Origin: Deltaproteobacteria bacterium
Lineage (GTDB): Bacteria > Desulfobacterota > Desulfuromonadia > Geobacterales > Geobacteraceae
NCBI GenBank assembly: GCA_009668975.1
Contig: SBEG01000004.1
Span: 124,001-188,000 of the forward strand
Length of the DNA: 64,000 nucleotides
Reading direction: 5' to 3'
Made by a program: the position numbers and the translations under genes
Notes under the pieces: model-generated
What the model saw: only the letters and a program-made list of their open reading frames with translations
Database searches by the model: none
Told to the model about the DNA's origin: nothing
Shown here: positions 36,312 through 45,002 of the stretch, one piece after another
Position numbering within the stretch: position 1 is the stretch's first letter
Layout: every line of letters starts with the position of its first letter

Positions 36312-36584
36312 GTAATGGATTATCGCCGTAGCGGGAAACTGATTGACCTGAATTTCCTGATTCGAAATGCAAACTCAACCTGCTGCCAACACCATGCGTG
36401 AGGGGAGGGAACTGCCTTGAAAGTTCGATTCAGGCGGGGTCTTACGAGAGGAACAATTATTGTACCGATGATTCAATTAAAGGTGGGGAAACCTGAAGTC
36501 TGGTATGGGCGTTCAGAGCAGACGGTAAAAACAGGGACAAGAATCCTCTTGACAAGTCAGCCCAAAACACCATAGACTTCGCTA

Positions 36585-36694
36585 CAGTAAAGGGGAGTAG
36601 CAACCGGCTGGAGACATGGCCGGCCCCGAGCCCGTCAATACGGTCGAGAGACCCGGGCCGGGGGCGATTGAAATCGTCAGCAAGACCTTTATCC
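36585..36694 (+). promoter_or_regulatory. Mn2+ riboswitch (yybP-ykoY aptamer)
   Basis: The 5' conserved GGGGAGUAGC (36592-36601) and 3' CAGCAAGACCTTT match the yybP-ykoY consensus. P1 can form between GTAAAGG (36587-36593) and CCTTTAT (36686-36692), with an internal CCCGGGCC-rich stem. The 3' P1 strand is also the 5' arm of the following terminator, so Mn2+-stabilised P1 would block termination and switch on the htpX-PGPGW-terC genes. terC/alx genes are classic targets of this riboswitch. Confidence 0.88.
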
Positions 36695-36727
36695 AGGCAA
36701 CCACGCCGGGGGTAAAGGTCTTTTTTA
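36682..36727 (+). terminator. Riboswitch-controlled terminator
   Basis: AAGACCTTTATCC pairs with GGGTAAAGGTCTT (one G-T pair) and runs into TTTTTTATT; mutually exclusive with the aptamer P1 helix. Confidence 0.88.
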
Positions 36728-36766
36728 TTACCCCCGGCGATACAACCATCGTCGGAGGTAACATCG

Positions 36767-37624
36767 ATGAATCGACTCAAGACAACCTTTCTTCTCTCTC
36801 TCCTCACCGTCCTCATGGTCTTCATGGGGGGCGCAATCGGCGGCCAGTCCGGCATGGTCTTCGCCTTCCTGATGGCAGCCGCCATGAACTTCTTCTCCTA
36901 CTGGTTTTCGGACAAGATCGTCCTGAAGATGTACGGCGCCAAAGAGATCGGCGAGCATGACCACCCCGCCTTCTACGGCATGGTCCGCAACCTCGCCCTC
37001 AAGGCAGGTCTCCCCATGCCCCGGGTCTACATCATCCCCTCGGACAGCCCCAATGCCTTTGCCACCGGACGCAACCCCGAACACGCTGCGGTCGCCGCGA
37101 CCGAGGGAATCCTGCGCATCCTCTCGCCGGAAGAACTGGAAGGGGTCATGGCCCATGAACTGGCCCATGTCCAGAACCGCGACATTCTGGTGGGCACCAT
37201 CGCGGCCACCTTTGCCGGTGCCATTTCCATGATCGGCAGCATGCTCCAGTGGGGCGCCCTGCTCGGGGCAGGACGCGGTAACGACGAAGAGGGCTCCGGC
37301 GGAATGATAGGCTCTTTAGCCATGGCCATCATCGCCCCCATCGCCGCCATGCTGATCCAGATGGCGGTGTCCCGATCCCGGGAGTACCTGGCCGACGAGA
37401 GCGGCGCCCGGATCTGCGGTAACCCGCTCGCCCTGGCTGATGCCCTCAGAAAGCTCCATACCGCGTCCCATATGCTTCCGATGACCGAGGCCAAGCCGGC
37501 CACAGCCCACATGTTCATCGTCAACCCGCTGACCGGCGGAGGCGTCATGTCGCTGTTCTCAACCCATCCCCCCATGGAGGAGCGGATTGCCCGGCTGGAG
37601 GGGATGGCGAGGGGCGGATGGTAG
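36767..37624 (+). CDS. htpX: Membrane zinc metalloprotease HtpX
   Basis: 285 residues, M48B peptidase. Two N-terminal membrane segments, the zinc-binding HELAH with a downstream [11 protein letters not shown] (third ligand Glu), two further hydrophobic segments (~150-200), and the C-terminal [12 protein letters not shown] motif. It degrades misfolded inner-membrane proteins. TCGGAGG stands before the ATG. It is the first gene behind the Mn2+ riboswitch, and its stop overlaps the next start by seven bases. Control of htpX by manganese is unusual. Confidence 0.96.
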   Translation: MNRLKTTFLLSLLTVLMVFMGGAIGGQSGMVFAFLMAAAMNFFSYWFSDKIVLKMYGAKEIGEHDHPAFYGMVRNLALKAGLPMPRVYIIPSDSPNAFATGRNPEHAAVAATEGILRILSPEELEGVMAHELAHVQNRDILVGTIAATFAGAISMIGSMLQWGALLGAGRGNDEEGSGGMIGSLAMAIIAPIAAMLIQMAVSRSREYLADESGARICGNPLALADALRKLHTASHMLPMTEAKPATAHMFIVNPLTGGGVMSLFSTHPPMEERIARLEGMARGGW

Positions 37625-37869
37625 CCCTGGCACTGAAAAAGGTGAAGAGGGCCATCGTGGCCATCATCGGCGGCACCGTGCTAGCGCTCGGCATCGCCAT
37701 GATAGTCCTTCCCGGTCCGGCTATTCTGGTCATCCCCCTGGGGCTGGGGATACTGGCCACGGAATTCCTCTGGGCGCGGCAGCTCCTCCACAAAACAAAG
37801 GGGTACATCGCTCGGAAACGCAGTTTCCGGACAAAACCAGTTGCCGGTATCAACGAAGGTCACGCCTAG
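37618..37869 (+). CDS. PGPGW-family small membrane protein
   Basis: 83 residues with two membrane segments flanking the [20 protein letters not shown] motif, typical of the PGPGW transmembrane family whose function is unknown. A basic C-terminus ([13 protein letters not shown]) should be cytoplasmic. Its ATG lies within the htpX end, implying coupled translation, and it precedes terC by 28 bases. Confidence 0.85.
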   Translation: MVALALKKVKRAIVAIIGGTVLALGIAMIVLPGPAILVIPLGLGILATEFLWARQLLHKTKGYIARKRSFRTKPVAGINEGHA

Positions 37870-37897
37870 CCAGAAACGGCACAGGAGGAAAACATTG

Positions 37898-38824
37898 ATG
37901 CTCATGTGGAGCATATTTGCCTTGCTCATTACGGTCATGTTGGTTATCGACCTGGGTCTCAACCGTCGGAGCCGCACGATCTCATTCAAAGAGTCGCTCA
38001 TCTGGAGCGCCGTCTGGATCGGCCTCGCCCTCGCCTTCAATGCCGGCGTCTGGTACATGATGGGAAGCGGCAAGGCCATGGAGTTTTTGACCGGCTACGT
38101 AATCGAGAAGGCTCTGTCGGTGGACAACCTGTTCGTCTTCATCATGATCTTCGCCGCTTTCGGCATCCGCGGCCACCACCAGGCACGGATCCTGAAATGG
38201 GGAATCATCGGTGCGCTGGTCATGCGCGGCATCTTCATCTTCGCGGGAATCGAACTGCTGGAACGCTTCCAATGGCTCTTCTACGTGTTCGGCGGCATAC
38301 TGATCCTCACGGCGTTCAAAACGGCCTTCGGCGGCCAGGGAGAGAGCGATCCGGGTAAGAGCATCGTTGTCCGACTGGCAGGCAGATTCCTACCGGTCAC
38401 CAAAAAAATCCGCGGCGACTGGTTCATAACCCGCAGACGGGGGATGTGGCTGGCAAGCCCTCTGCTGCTGGCGCTGCTGATGGTAGAGGTCAGCGACCTG
38501 GTGTTCGCCCTTGACTCCATTCCGGCTATCTTCGCCGTTACCCTGGACCCGTTTATCGTCTTCAGCTCCAACGTCTTCGCCATTATGGGACTTCGGGCGC
38601 TCTACTTCCTGCTGGCCAATGTCATGGGGATGTTCATCTACCTGAAATACGGCATCTCATTTATCCTGGCGTTCGTCGGGGTCAAGATGCTGGCGACCGT
38701 GAGCGGCTTTCACGTACCCGCGCCCCTGTCCCTGTCCATTATCGCCGCAACCCTGCTGGTTGCCGTCCTGGCCTCCGTGACCATCGGCAGGCAAACGCGT
38801 GCCGCCGCGCTGAAAAACGCCTGA
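37898..38824 (+). CDS. TerC/Alx-family membrane protein, probable Mn2+ exporter
   Basis: 308 residues, 8-9 membrane segments. Family hallmarks are the acidic intramembrane motifs EKALSVDNLFVF and EVSDLVFALDSIPA, with GLRALYFLL. Alx/TerC proteins export Mn2+ or load metalloproteins during secretion, and their genes often carry the yybP-ykoY riboswitch, as here (36585). ATG 37898 has AGGAGG nine bases upstream and is preferred over 37841. This gene explains the riboswitch best; htpX and the PGPGW gene share the transcript. Confidence 0.93.
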   Translation: MLMWSIFALLITVMLVIDLGLNRRSRTISFKESLIWSAVWIGLALAFNAGVWYMMGSGKAMEFLTGYVIEKALSVDNLFVFIMIFAAFGIRGHHQARILKWGIIGALVMRGIFIFAGIELLERFQWLFYVFGGILILTAFKTAFGGQGESDPGKSIVVRLAGRFLPVTKKIRGDWFITRRRGMWLASPLLLALLMVEVSDLVFALDSIPAIFAVTLDPFIVFSSNVFAIMGLRALYFLLANVMGMFIYLKYGISFILAFVGVKMLATVSGFHVPAPLSLSIIAATLLVAVLASVTIGRQTRAAALKNA

Positions 38825-38839
38825 AAGGTGTGTAAACCC

Positions 38840-38965
38840 ATGCCGAACAGCAAGAAACCATTTGGCAAAGATCCGGAAAGGAAGCAGAAAAAGAAATATT
38901 GCGAGCCTTCCGGAAAAAACATAATCGGCCTGATACTGAGCGATGATGAACGACAGACCTGGTAA
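38840..38965 (+). CDS. Small basic protein of unknown function
   Basis: 41 residues, starting MPNSKKPFGKDPERKQ, then KKKYCEPSG and ending DDERQTW. It begins 15 bases after terC with GAAAGGTG upstream and is followed by the operon terminator. Reading frame and codon use look coding, but the protein is too short to assign. Confidence 0.5.
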   Translation: MPNSKKPFGKDPERKQKKKYCEPSGKNIIGLILSDDERQTW

Positions 38966-39003
38966 TGAGCTAACAGACTGTTCTTCCCCTGCAATTCCGA
39001 AGG

Positions 39004-39067
39004 CCGCCGCGACCCTTCTGGGACTCTTCCCCCGTCACAGGAAGGGTACGGCGGTTTTCGGGTTTTT
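39004..39067 (+). terminator. Intrinsic terminator of the Mn2+-regulated operon
   Basis: CCGCCGCGACCCTTC pairs with GAAGGGTACGGCGG (one bulge), followed by TTTTCGGGTTTTTTT. Confidence 0.85.
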
Positions 39068-39186
39068 TTCGGTCAATGCATGGCAGGGCACGTCATTCAA
39101 TCTTGTATCACAATCCCGAACTCAGGAAGGGACATGGCTGTTCATGAGTCATGTGCTGAAAAGTCACAACCGACAAGGAGGTTAAC

Positions 39187-39388
39187 ATGAAGACGAGCAG
39201 CAGCGCGAAAATACTTGCCGAGGCTATAAACCAGGGCCATCGAAGACCACATAATCTCCACTTCCGAATACGAAGAAATTCTGCGCATCGCCAACGAAGA
39301 CGGGATCATCGACCCGGAGGAACGGGCGCTCTTGAGTCAGCTGCAGGAGATGATCGCCGACAGGACGGTCCGGCGTGTTGCGGATTAA
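39187..39388 (+). pseudogene. Frameshifted small gene, TerB-like fragment
   Basis: A strong RBS (AAGGAGG) stands before ATG 39187, which reads MKTSSSAKILAEAINQG and then runs into unlikely sequence. One base later in register the frame continues as AIEDHIISTSEYEEILRIA and NEDGIIDPEERALLSQL, ending at TAA 39386-39388. The second part has the DGxIDPEErxLL look of TerB-type acidic helical proteins. One base lost near 39233-39236 would join both parts into a ~67-residue protein. It could be a recent pseudogene, a sequencing error or programmed frameshifting. Confidence 0.65.
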
Positions 39389-39435
39389 AAGAAGATCCTT
39401 TTCCGTCTTGGTGTGGCAAGGTAATCGTATCCAAA

Positions 39436-40329
39436 TTATTTCATGAGCAGCAGGCTCAGCGCCATCACGAGCATCCCCCCCATGAGCCCAAGGAGGCTGT
39501 CATGACCCTTGCCGTAGGCCCTGCTGGTGGGAAGCAATTCATCAAGGCTGATGTACACCATAACGCCCGCAATCCCGCCGAACAGGACACCCATCACCTC
39601 GGGAGGAATAACCCCGGCGTCACCGGCAAAAAAATGGAGCAGGAACAGGTATCCGACTCCGGCTCCCACCGGCTCGGCCAGACCGCTCAATACTGAATAG
39701 ACGAATGCTTTTTTCCTGTTTCCGGTGGCATAGTAGATGGGAACGGAGACACTGACCCCTTCGGGAATGTTGTGCATGGCGATTGCCACGGCAATTGCCA
39801 CGCCAAGCTTCGGGTCCTGGAGCGCGGCCAGGAACGTGGCCAGACCTTCCGGCAAATTGTGAATGGCAATAGCAAGCGCCGTAAAGAGACCCATACGCAG
39901 AAGTTTCTTATGCCGGTGGTCATGACAGAGAGCACCCGTTTCAAGGTGAGCCATTCCGTCATTGCGAGCACCGGAAACTTCCGCTGGGCGATGAAGCGGG
40001 GCGGCTGCCGCTTCGGAGTGGGTTTCATGCGGATTCTCCGCCGCCGGAATCAAATTATCGATTAGTCCTATCAGGAGAATTCCGCCAAAAAATGCTGCGC
40101 AATTTACCCAGTGTCCCCAGTAATCACCATATGCGGCAGTCAGCGCATCGGAGCCCTTTACGAAGATTTCGACAAACGACACGTAGAGCATGACTCCTGC
40201 GGAAAAGCCGGTTGCCACGGAAAGAAAACGATAGTTTGTCCGCTTCGCAGTGAATGCTATCACGCTCCCGATGCCGGTTGCCATACCGGCGAACAGGGTA
40301 AGCCCCATCGCAACGCAAACTCCTTCCAT
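39436..40329 (-). CDS. zupT: ZIP-family metal transporter (ZupT-like)
   Basis: 297 residues, eight membrane segments with the metal-binding HNLPEG in TM4 and HNIPEG in TM5. The loop before TM4 is His-rich ([15 protein letters not shown]). It imports Zn2+ and possibly Fe2+ or Mn2+. ATG 40329 with GGGGAGGG upstream is chosen over 40386. It sits next to the Mn2+-regulated operon, suggesting a metal-homeostasis neighbourhood, but I see no riboswitch or operator in front of it. Confidence 0.9.
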   Translation of the reverse strand: MEGVCVAMGLTLFAGMATGIGSVIAFTAKRTNYRFLSVATGFSAGVMLYVSFVEIFVKGSDALTAAYGDYWGHWVNCAAFFGGILLIGLIDNLIPAAENPHETHSEAAAAPLHRPAEVSGARNDGMAHLETGALCHDHRHKKLLRMGLFTALAIAIHNLPEGLATFLAALQDPKLGVAIAVAIAMHNIPEGVSVSVPIYYATGNRKKAFVYSVLSGLAEPVGAGVGYLFLLHFFAGDAGVIPPEVMGVLFGGIAGVMVYISLDELLPTSRAYGKGHDSLLGLMGGMLVMALSLLLMK

Positions 40330-40511
40330 CCCCACAGCCCTCCCCATCACGCTATATTCGATTACAGTGTGCCAGCCCCCGCGCACATCATCAAGATTGT
40401 GGCGGTATCCTTTTCAGTGGAGGATGCATTTTCGCACCCGGCGGAATATTGAACTCACGCCGATTTATTGTAGAGAGACTTAATAGATTCGCAACAATTT
40501 ACGCAACAGGT

Positions 40512-40546
40512 AAAAAAAAAGGCACTCACGAATTAACGTAAGTGCC
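40512..40546 (-). terminator. Terminator of tRNA-Cys
   Basis: On the minus strand GGCACTTACG pairs with CGTGAGTGCC (one mismatch) and is followed by nine T residues. Confidence 0.85.
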
Positions 40547-40555
40547 TGTTATTAT

Positions 40556-40630
<75 letters not shown>

Positions 40631-40765
40631 ATTTTTATTTCACCTGTAGCCTGCCGCGATTGATAATAATCTATCATCATGCAGGTGGAAAATTTTTATA
40701 CATGTTTTTGCCGCCACTGTCAACGAAGAAAAACAGGAAAAAACCTGCCGCCACCCCGTCTCAAC

Positions 40766-41308
40766 CTATTTACGCCATTCAAACGGAACCCCGGCCGCGG
40801 CAGCCTGCGTATCCAGATCAGAAAGTTGTCCGGTAAGTGTACTGATTCGCTCTTCATCCCGTTGAATTTCATCAAGTTTATCCCGGTAGGCAACCCTGTT
40901 ACGCGCATAGGTATAGATTACCAGTTGCCGGCGCAACTGCTCAGCCTCTTCCCGTTTTGCGGGAAGATTCGCCTGGAGCTGGGCAATTTCTCCACGTAGA
41001 CCGGTGTACTGGGAGCGCCACCACCCCTCGTCATGTCCGCCATACGTTTTTTGCTGCTGGGACTGATCCACCGGCTGTGCTTTGGGCGCTTCTTGACCGG
41101 AAGGCTGTGAAGGCCCGGTAACAGCACCGCCATCGCTGGCTTCACCCGTTGAGATGATTTTAACTTTCTTCTGATATTTCTTCGGAATAGTGTCGATGTC
41201 ATCGGTAAAATTAACGACACCTTTACTGTCAACCCATCGGTAAATATCAGCATGTGCTATCATCGAGAAGCTTATGAACAGCATCGACATAAGTACCATG
41301 ACTTTCAT
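40766..41308 (-). CDS. Secreted DUF4124 protein, paralogue A
   Basis: 180 residues. Signal peptide ends ...SFSMIAHA, then the DUF4124 domain IYRWVDSKGVVNFTDD (residues ~22-50), a Ser/Gln-rich linker, and a coiled-coil C-terminal half (LRGEIAQLQANLPAKREEA) ending GVPFEWRK. ATG 41308 with GGGGGA upstream is chosen. The protein at 49382 has the same order and a similar end (GVPGEFR), so the two are paralogues. DUF4124 is a periplasmic domain of unknown function common in Proteobacteria. Confidence 0.85.
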   Translation of the reverse strand: MKVMVLMSMLFISFSMIAHADIYRWVDSKGVVNFTDDIDTIPKKYQKKVKIISTGEASDGGAVTGPSQPSGQEAPKAQPVDQSQQQKTYGGHDEGWWRSQYTGLRGEIAQLQANLPAKREEAEQLRRQLVIYTYARNRVAYRDKLDEIQRDEERISTLTGQLSDLDTQAAAAGVPFEWRK

Positions 41309-41619
41309 GAAGAATCCCCCTGAGGACAAGCATTCGTACCATAAATTAACCCGCTGGACTCCTAGCACAATTCTCCCGCAACAATGGCATGTGGTCAACA
41401 AGAAACAGCAGGTAAATGGTATAATTTTCTTTCTGCACAGAAACACAAATACAATCCTGTCAGACAGCTACAGCCACTCTCGTATTCGAATGTTAGATTT
41501 TACTGAACGTGCAAATTTTCTCAGTTTCCAGTTCAACACCCCATTGACAGGGAAGGTTCATTACGGCAAACTGAAAATTTTGCAGCAGCTAAACAATTCC
41601 CCTAATGGAGGCAAACTGC

Positions 41620-42057
41620 GTGGCACCCTGGATCTGGATTGCAGCCGGCATCGCCCTTTGCGTTTTCGAAATTGTGATCCCCTCTTTCACCATTATCTGG
41701 TTTGGCCTGGCAGCCGTTGTAGTAGGGATTCTCTCTTTCATCCTGAGAACGGATTCCCTTGCACTGCAAATCGCCCTGTGGGCAGTACTGTCCGCCGTTT
41801 TCACCTATGGCTGGTTTCGCTTTTTCCGGCAGGAAACAAAAACCCTTTCCGGTCAAAGCAAAGATGCGATTATCGGCAAATCGGGCATCATCGTGAAGGC
41901 CAACGACGCCACCTTTCCCGGCGGCGTTATACGCTTCCCCATTGCGGTGCTCGGATCGGATGAATGGTCCTATATTTCCGATGAACAGCTGCAACTCGGA
42001 GACAGGGGCGTGATTATCGATATTGCCGGTGACAAACTTGTTATTAAAAAAGGCTGA
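41620..42057 (+). CDS. NfeD-like membrane protein
   Basis: 145 residues from GTG 41620, which has GGAGG eight bases upstream. Two to three membrane segments (VAPWIWIAAGIALCVFEIV, and ~residues 25-65) are followed by a soluble OB-fold NfeDC domain (IIGKSGIIVKAND, LGDRGVIIDIAGDKLVI). NfeD proteins pair with SPFH proteins, and such a gene follows 40 bases downstream. They are thought to organise membrane microdomains or assist membrane-protein quality control. Confidence 0.9.
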   Translation: MAPWIWIAAGIALCVFEIVIPSFTIIWFGLAAVVVGILSFILRTDSLALQIALWAVLSAVFTYGWFRFFRQETKTLSGQSKDAIIGKSGIIVKANDATFPGGVIRFPIAVLGSDEWSYISDEQLQLGDRGVIIDIAGDKLVIKKG

Positions 42058-42096
42058 CCGGTTGACAATGCTCAGATTTGAAATCAGGAGGGTAAC

Positions 42097-42942
42097 ATGG
42101 AGAGTTTAGTTGTTTTGTCTATTTTTGCCTTGGCAGTAGTCATTACTATTATGATGGGTGTCCGTATTGTCCCCCAAGGCTATGAATATGTGGTCCAGCG
42201 GCTAGGTAAATACCATGTAACGTTAAAGCCCGGCCTCAACTTCATCATTCCCTATATCGACATCGTAGCCTATCGTATCACCACCAAGGACATGCCGCTG
42301 GAGATTGGAGCCCAAGAAGCGATCACCAAGGATAACGCCGTGATCGTCTGCAACGCCATTGCCTTTATCAAGGTTATCGATCCGGTCCTCGCCGTCTACG
42401 GCATCTCCAACTTCGAATACGCGATCCAGAACCTGATCATGACAACCCTCCGGGCCATCATCGGCGAAATGGAACTGGATGTGGCGCTCTCTTCCCGCGA
42501 CACCATCAAGGCCCGGTTGAGGGAGATCATCTCCAGTGACGTGGTCGACTGGGGCATCTCGGTGAAATCGGTGGAAATACAGGACATCAAGCCCTCCCCT
42601 TCCATGCAGAATGCCATGGAACAGCAGGCCTCGGCCGAGAGGACCAAGCGGGCGGCAATTCTCGAGGCGGAAGGCCGCAAGGCAGCGGTTATCCTCGAGG
42701 CGGAAGGAAAACTTGAGGCGGCACGGAAAGAAGCCGAAGCACAGATAACCCTGGCTGAAGCATCGGCAAAGGCCATCGAGGAGATTGCCCGGGCGGTGGG
42801 AGACAAGGAACTTCCGACCATGTTCCTCTTGGGAGACCGCTATGTGGGCGCCATGCAAAAGCTCGCTTCGGCTCCGAACACCAAGACATACGTCCTGCCG
42901 TCCGACCTGCTGGCAACCGTCAAGGGTATACTGCACCGCTGA
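42097..42942 (+). CDS. qmcA: SPFH/stomatin-like protein (QmcA-like)
   Basis: 281 residues. One N-terminal membrane segment, SPFH domain (VPQGYEYVVQRLGKY, GLNFIIPYIDIV), then a long coiled coil rich in Ala/Glu (ILEAEGRKAAVILEAEGK, ARKEAEAQ). Typical of QmcA/stomatin proteins that form large membrane assemblies. AGGAGGG precedes the ATG. It forms a two-gene operon with the NfeD-like gene. Confidence 0.92.
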   Translation: MESLVVLSIFALAVVITIMMGVRIVPQGYEYVVQRLGKYHVTLKPGLNFIIPYIDIVAYRITTKDMPLEIGAQEAITKDNAVIVCNAIAFIKVIDPVLAVYGISNFEYAIQNLIMTTLRAIIGEMELDVALSSRDTIKARLREIISSDVVDWGISVKSVEIQDIKPSPSMQNAMEQQASAERTKRAAILEAEGRKAAVILEAEGKLEAARKEAEAQITLAEASAKAIEEIARAVGDKELPTMFLLGDRYVGAMQKLASAPNTKTYVLPSDLLATVKGILHR

Positions 42943-42973
42943 AAGCGAAACAAAAATTACCCCAGAAAACAAA

Positions 42974-43003
42974 AATGCCGGTTACCAAATGGTTGCCGGC
43001 ATT
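42974..43003 (+). terminator. Intrinsic terminator after the SPFH gene
   Basis: AATGCCGG pairs with CCGGCATT with further ACC/GGT pairing, followed by ATTTGTTT. Confidence 0.75.
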
Positions 43004-43037
43004 ATTTGTTTACAATTCCCAAAAAAAAGCTTTGGCG

Positions 43038-43916
43038 TCAGGAGTGGCGACGCCCTCCACGGTTTTTTCCCGGAACCGGTGCCGACACACCCGCCTTATT
43101 GCCGGCAAAGGGTCTTTTACCATCTTGTTTTTTTCCAAAGACCTTTTGATCGCGTCGCTTCTCAGGTGCAGGCACGGGTGCCGGGACCGCATTTTCAACA
43201 CCGCTTGACTGTCGCAGACGCTCAGCTTCCTCCGGGGTCAAAAAGCGGTATTTCCCGGTGCTCAACCCCTCCAGCCCAAGAAAGCCGTAACGGGCTCTCT
43301 TCAGGCGCACCACCGAAAGACCCACCGCCTCGCACATCCGGCGTACCTGACGGTAGCGACCCTCATGAATGATTATGGAAAGCCAGGTATTGTTATCGCT
43401 TTCCCGGACAACCCTGACCAGCGCGGGCACGGTCATCCCGTCATCCAGCTCGACACCGGACGTCAACCGCTGTATTTGCACCGGTGACACCTGGCCCTGG
43501 ACCCGGACATGATACTCCTTGTCAACCTCATGGCGAGGGTGAGCAAGGGCGTTCGCCCACTCGCCGTCATTGGTCAGCAGCAGCAGACCTTCGGTATTAT
43601 AATCAAGACGCCCTACCGGGTAGACCCTTTCCCGAATGCCCTTGAGCAGGTCGGTTACCAGGGGTCTGCCCTGCGGGTCTTTCAGGGTGGTCATGTATCC
43701 GGCCGGTTTGTAAAGGACAAGGTAGACCCTGGCGCTGTCCGTGCCGATTCTTTTGCCGTCAACGGTTATGATGTCATGGTCAGGATCAGCCTTGGCCCCC
43801 AACTCGCTGACCACGACGCCGTTCACGGCAACCCGGCCGGCAAGGATGATTTCTTCCGCGGCGCGGCGGGAAGACACGCCGGCATGGGAAAGAATTTTCT
43901 GCAGTCGCTCTTTCAT
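43038..43916 (-). CDS. rluB: 23S rRNA pseudouridine synthase (RluB/RsuA family)
   Basis: 292 residues. N-terminal S4 RNA-binding domain (KERLQKILSHAGVSSRRAAEEI) and catalytic domain with the Asp in GRLDYNTEGLLLLTNDG, plus EGRYRQVRRMCEA. The last ~55 residues are a basic, low-complexity Pro/Lys/Arg tail common in RluB homologues. It makes a pseudouridine in helix 89 of 23S rRNA (by family). Confidence 0.92.
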   Translation of the reverse strand: MKERLQKILSHAGVSSRRAAEEIILAGRVAVNGVVVSELGAKADPDHDIITVDGKRIGTDSARVYLVLYKPAGYMTTLKDPQGRPLVTDLLKGIRERVYPVGRLDYNTEGLLLLTNDGEWANALAHPRHEVDKEYHVRVQGQVSPVQIQRLTSGVELDDGMTVPALVRVVRESDNNTWLSIIIHEGRYRQVRRMCEAVGLSVVRLKRARYGFLGLEGLSTGKYRFLTPEEAERLRQSSGVENAVPAPVPAPEKRRDQKVFGKKQDGKRPFAGNKAGVSAPVPGKNRGGRRHS

Positions 43917-43933
43917 ACTACCCCCAAAACAGT

Positions 43934-43962
43934 AAAAGGGGCCGCCATTTGGGGCCCCTTTT
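43934..43962 (-). terminator. Intrinsic terminator between accA and rluB
   Basis: AAAAGGGGCC pairs perfectly with GGCCCCTTTT, 40 bases beyond the accA stop on the minus strand. Confidence 0.8.
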
Positions 43963-44001
43963 CCACTAGCAGACGCCTGTGCAATTCAGGCTCGATCAGA
44001 A

Positions 44002-44958
44002 TCATTCGGTAAAACGGGACATTTGCCGGAATTTGTCATAGCGGCCTTCCAGCAGTTTCTTCAGGGAAAGTCCGCGCAATTCGGCAAGGTTTCTGGTAAG
44101 GGCTTCATGTACGTTTTTCGCCGTGGTTTCATAATCCCGGTGAGCGCCACCCACCGGCTCCGGGACGATCTCGTCGATGACTTTCAGCTCTTGCAGGTCT
44201 CGCGCCGTCGGTTTCAGTTCCTCGGCCGCAATCTCTCCCTTGGAACCATCACCCCAAAGGATGGCAGCGCATCCTTCCGGAGAAATGACGGAATAGATCG
44301 AATGTTCGAGCATCAGGATCCGGTCGCCCACGGCAATTGCAAGAGCGCCACCCGAGCCGCCTTCACCGGTCACGACAACAATGATCGGAACCCGCAGACG
44401 GGACATTTCACAGAGGTTTCGGGCAATTGCCTCGGCCTGGCCCCGCTCTTCCGCCCCAATACCGGGAAAGGCGCCGGGCGTATCCACGAAGGTGATAACC
44501 GGCAGATCGAAGCGTTCCGCCATTTCCATGAGGCGCAGCGCCTTGCGGTACCCTTCGGGATTCGGCATACCGAAATTCCGGAAAACTTTTTCCTTGGTAT
44601 CACGGCCTTTCTGATGGCCGATCACCATGACCGGCTCACCATCGAGCCTGGCCAACCCCGCAACAATCGCATGATCGTCGGCAAACTTGCGGTCACCGTG
44701 CAGTTCGACGAAGTCGGTAAAGATCAGCCGGATATAGTCCGTCGTGAACGGGCGGTTTATGTGGCGGGCGACCTGCACAGTCTGCCAGCGGGTCAGATTA
44801 GAAAAAATTTCTTCCCTCATCTTCTCGACCTTCTTTTCCAGGCGAGCAATTTCCGTCTTCAGATCAACCGTATCGGTAGAAAACTCAAGTAGTTCCCGTA
44901 ATTTTTCTTCCAGTTCGGCAATCGGTTTCTCAAAATCGAGATAAGTTTGCAACGCCAT
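44002..44958 (-). CDS. accA: Acetyl-CoA carboxylase carboxyltransferase subunit alpha
   Basis: 318 residues. Opens with the helical [14 protein letters not shown] region, then the crotonase-like carboxyltransferase core: [32 protein letters not shown] and [10 protein letters not shown]. Together with AccD it transfers CO2 from carboxybiotin to acetyl-CoA. ATG 44958 has AAGGAG upstream. It lies 44 bases downstream of dnaE, an arrangement (dnaE-accA) seen in many proteobacteria. Confidence 0.97.
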   Translation of the reverse strand: MALQTYLDFEKPIAELEEKLRELLEFSTDTVDLKTEIARLEKKVEKMREEIFSNLTRWQTVQVARHINRPFTTDYIRLIFTDFVELHGDRKFADDHAIVAGLARLDGEPVMVIGHQKGRDTKEKVFRNFGMPNPEGYRKALRLMEMAERFDLPVITFVDTPGAFPGIGAEERGQAEAIARNLCEMSRLRVPIIVVVTGEGGSGGALAIAVGDRILMLEHSIYSVISPEGCAAILWGDGSKGEIAAEELKPTARDLQELKVIDEIVPEPVGGAHRDYETTAKNVHEALTRNLAELRGLSLKKLLEGRYDKFRQMSRFTE

Positions 44959-45002
44959 CGTATTTTTCTCCTTGCGCGTCCTCTTCAACATATTCTGAGA
45001 CC

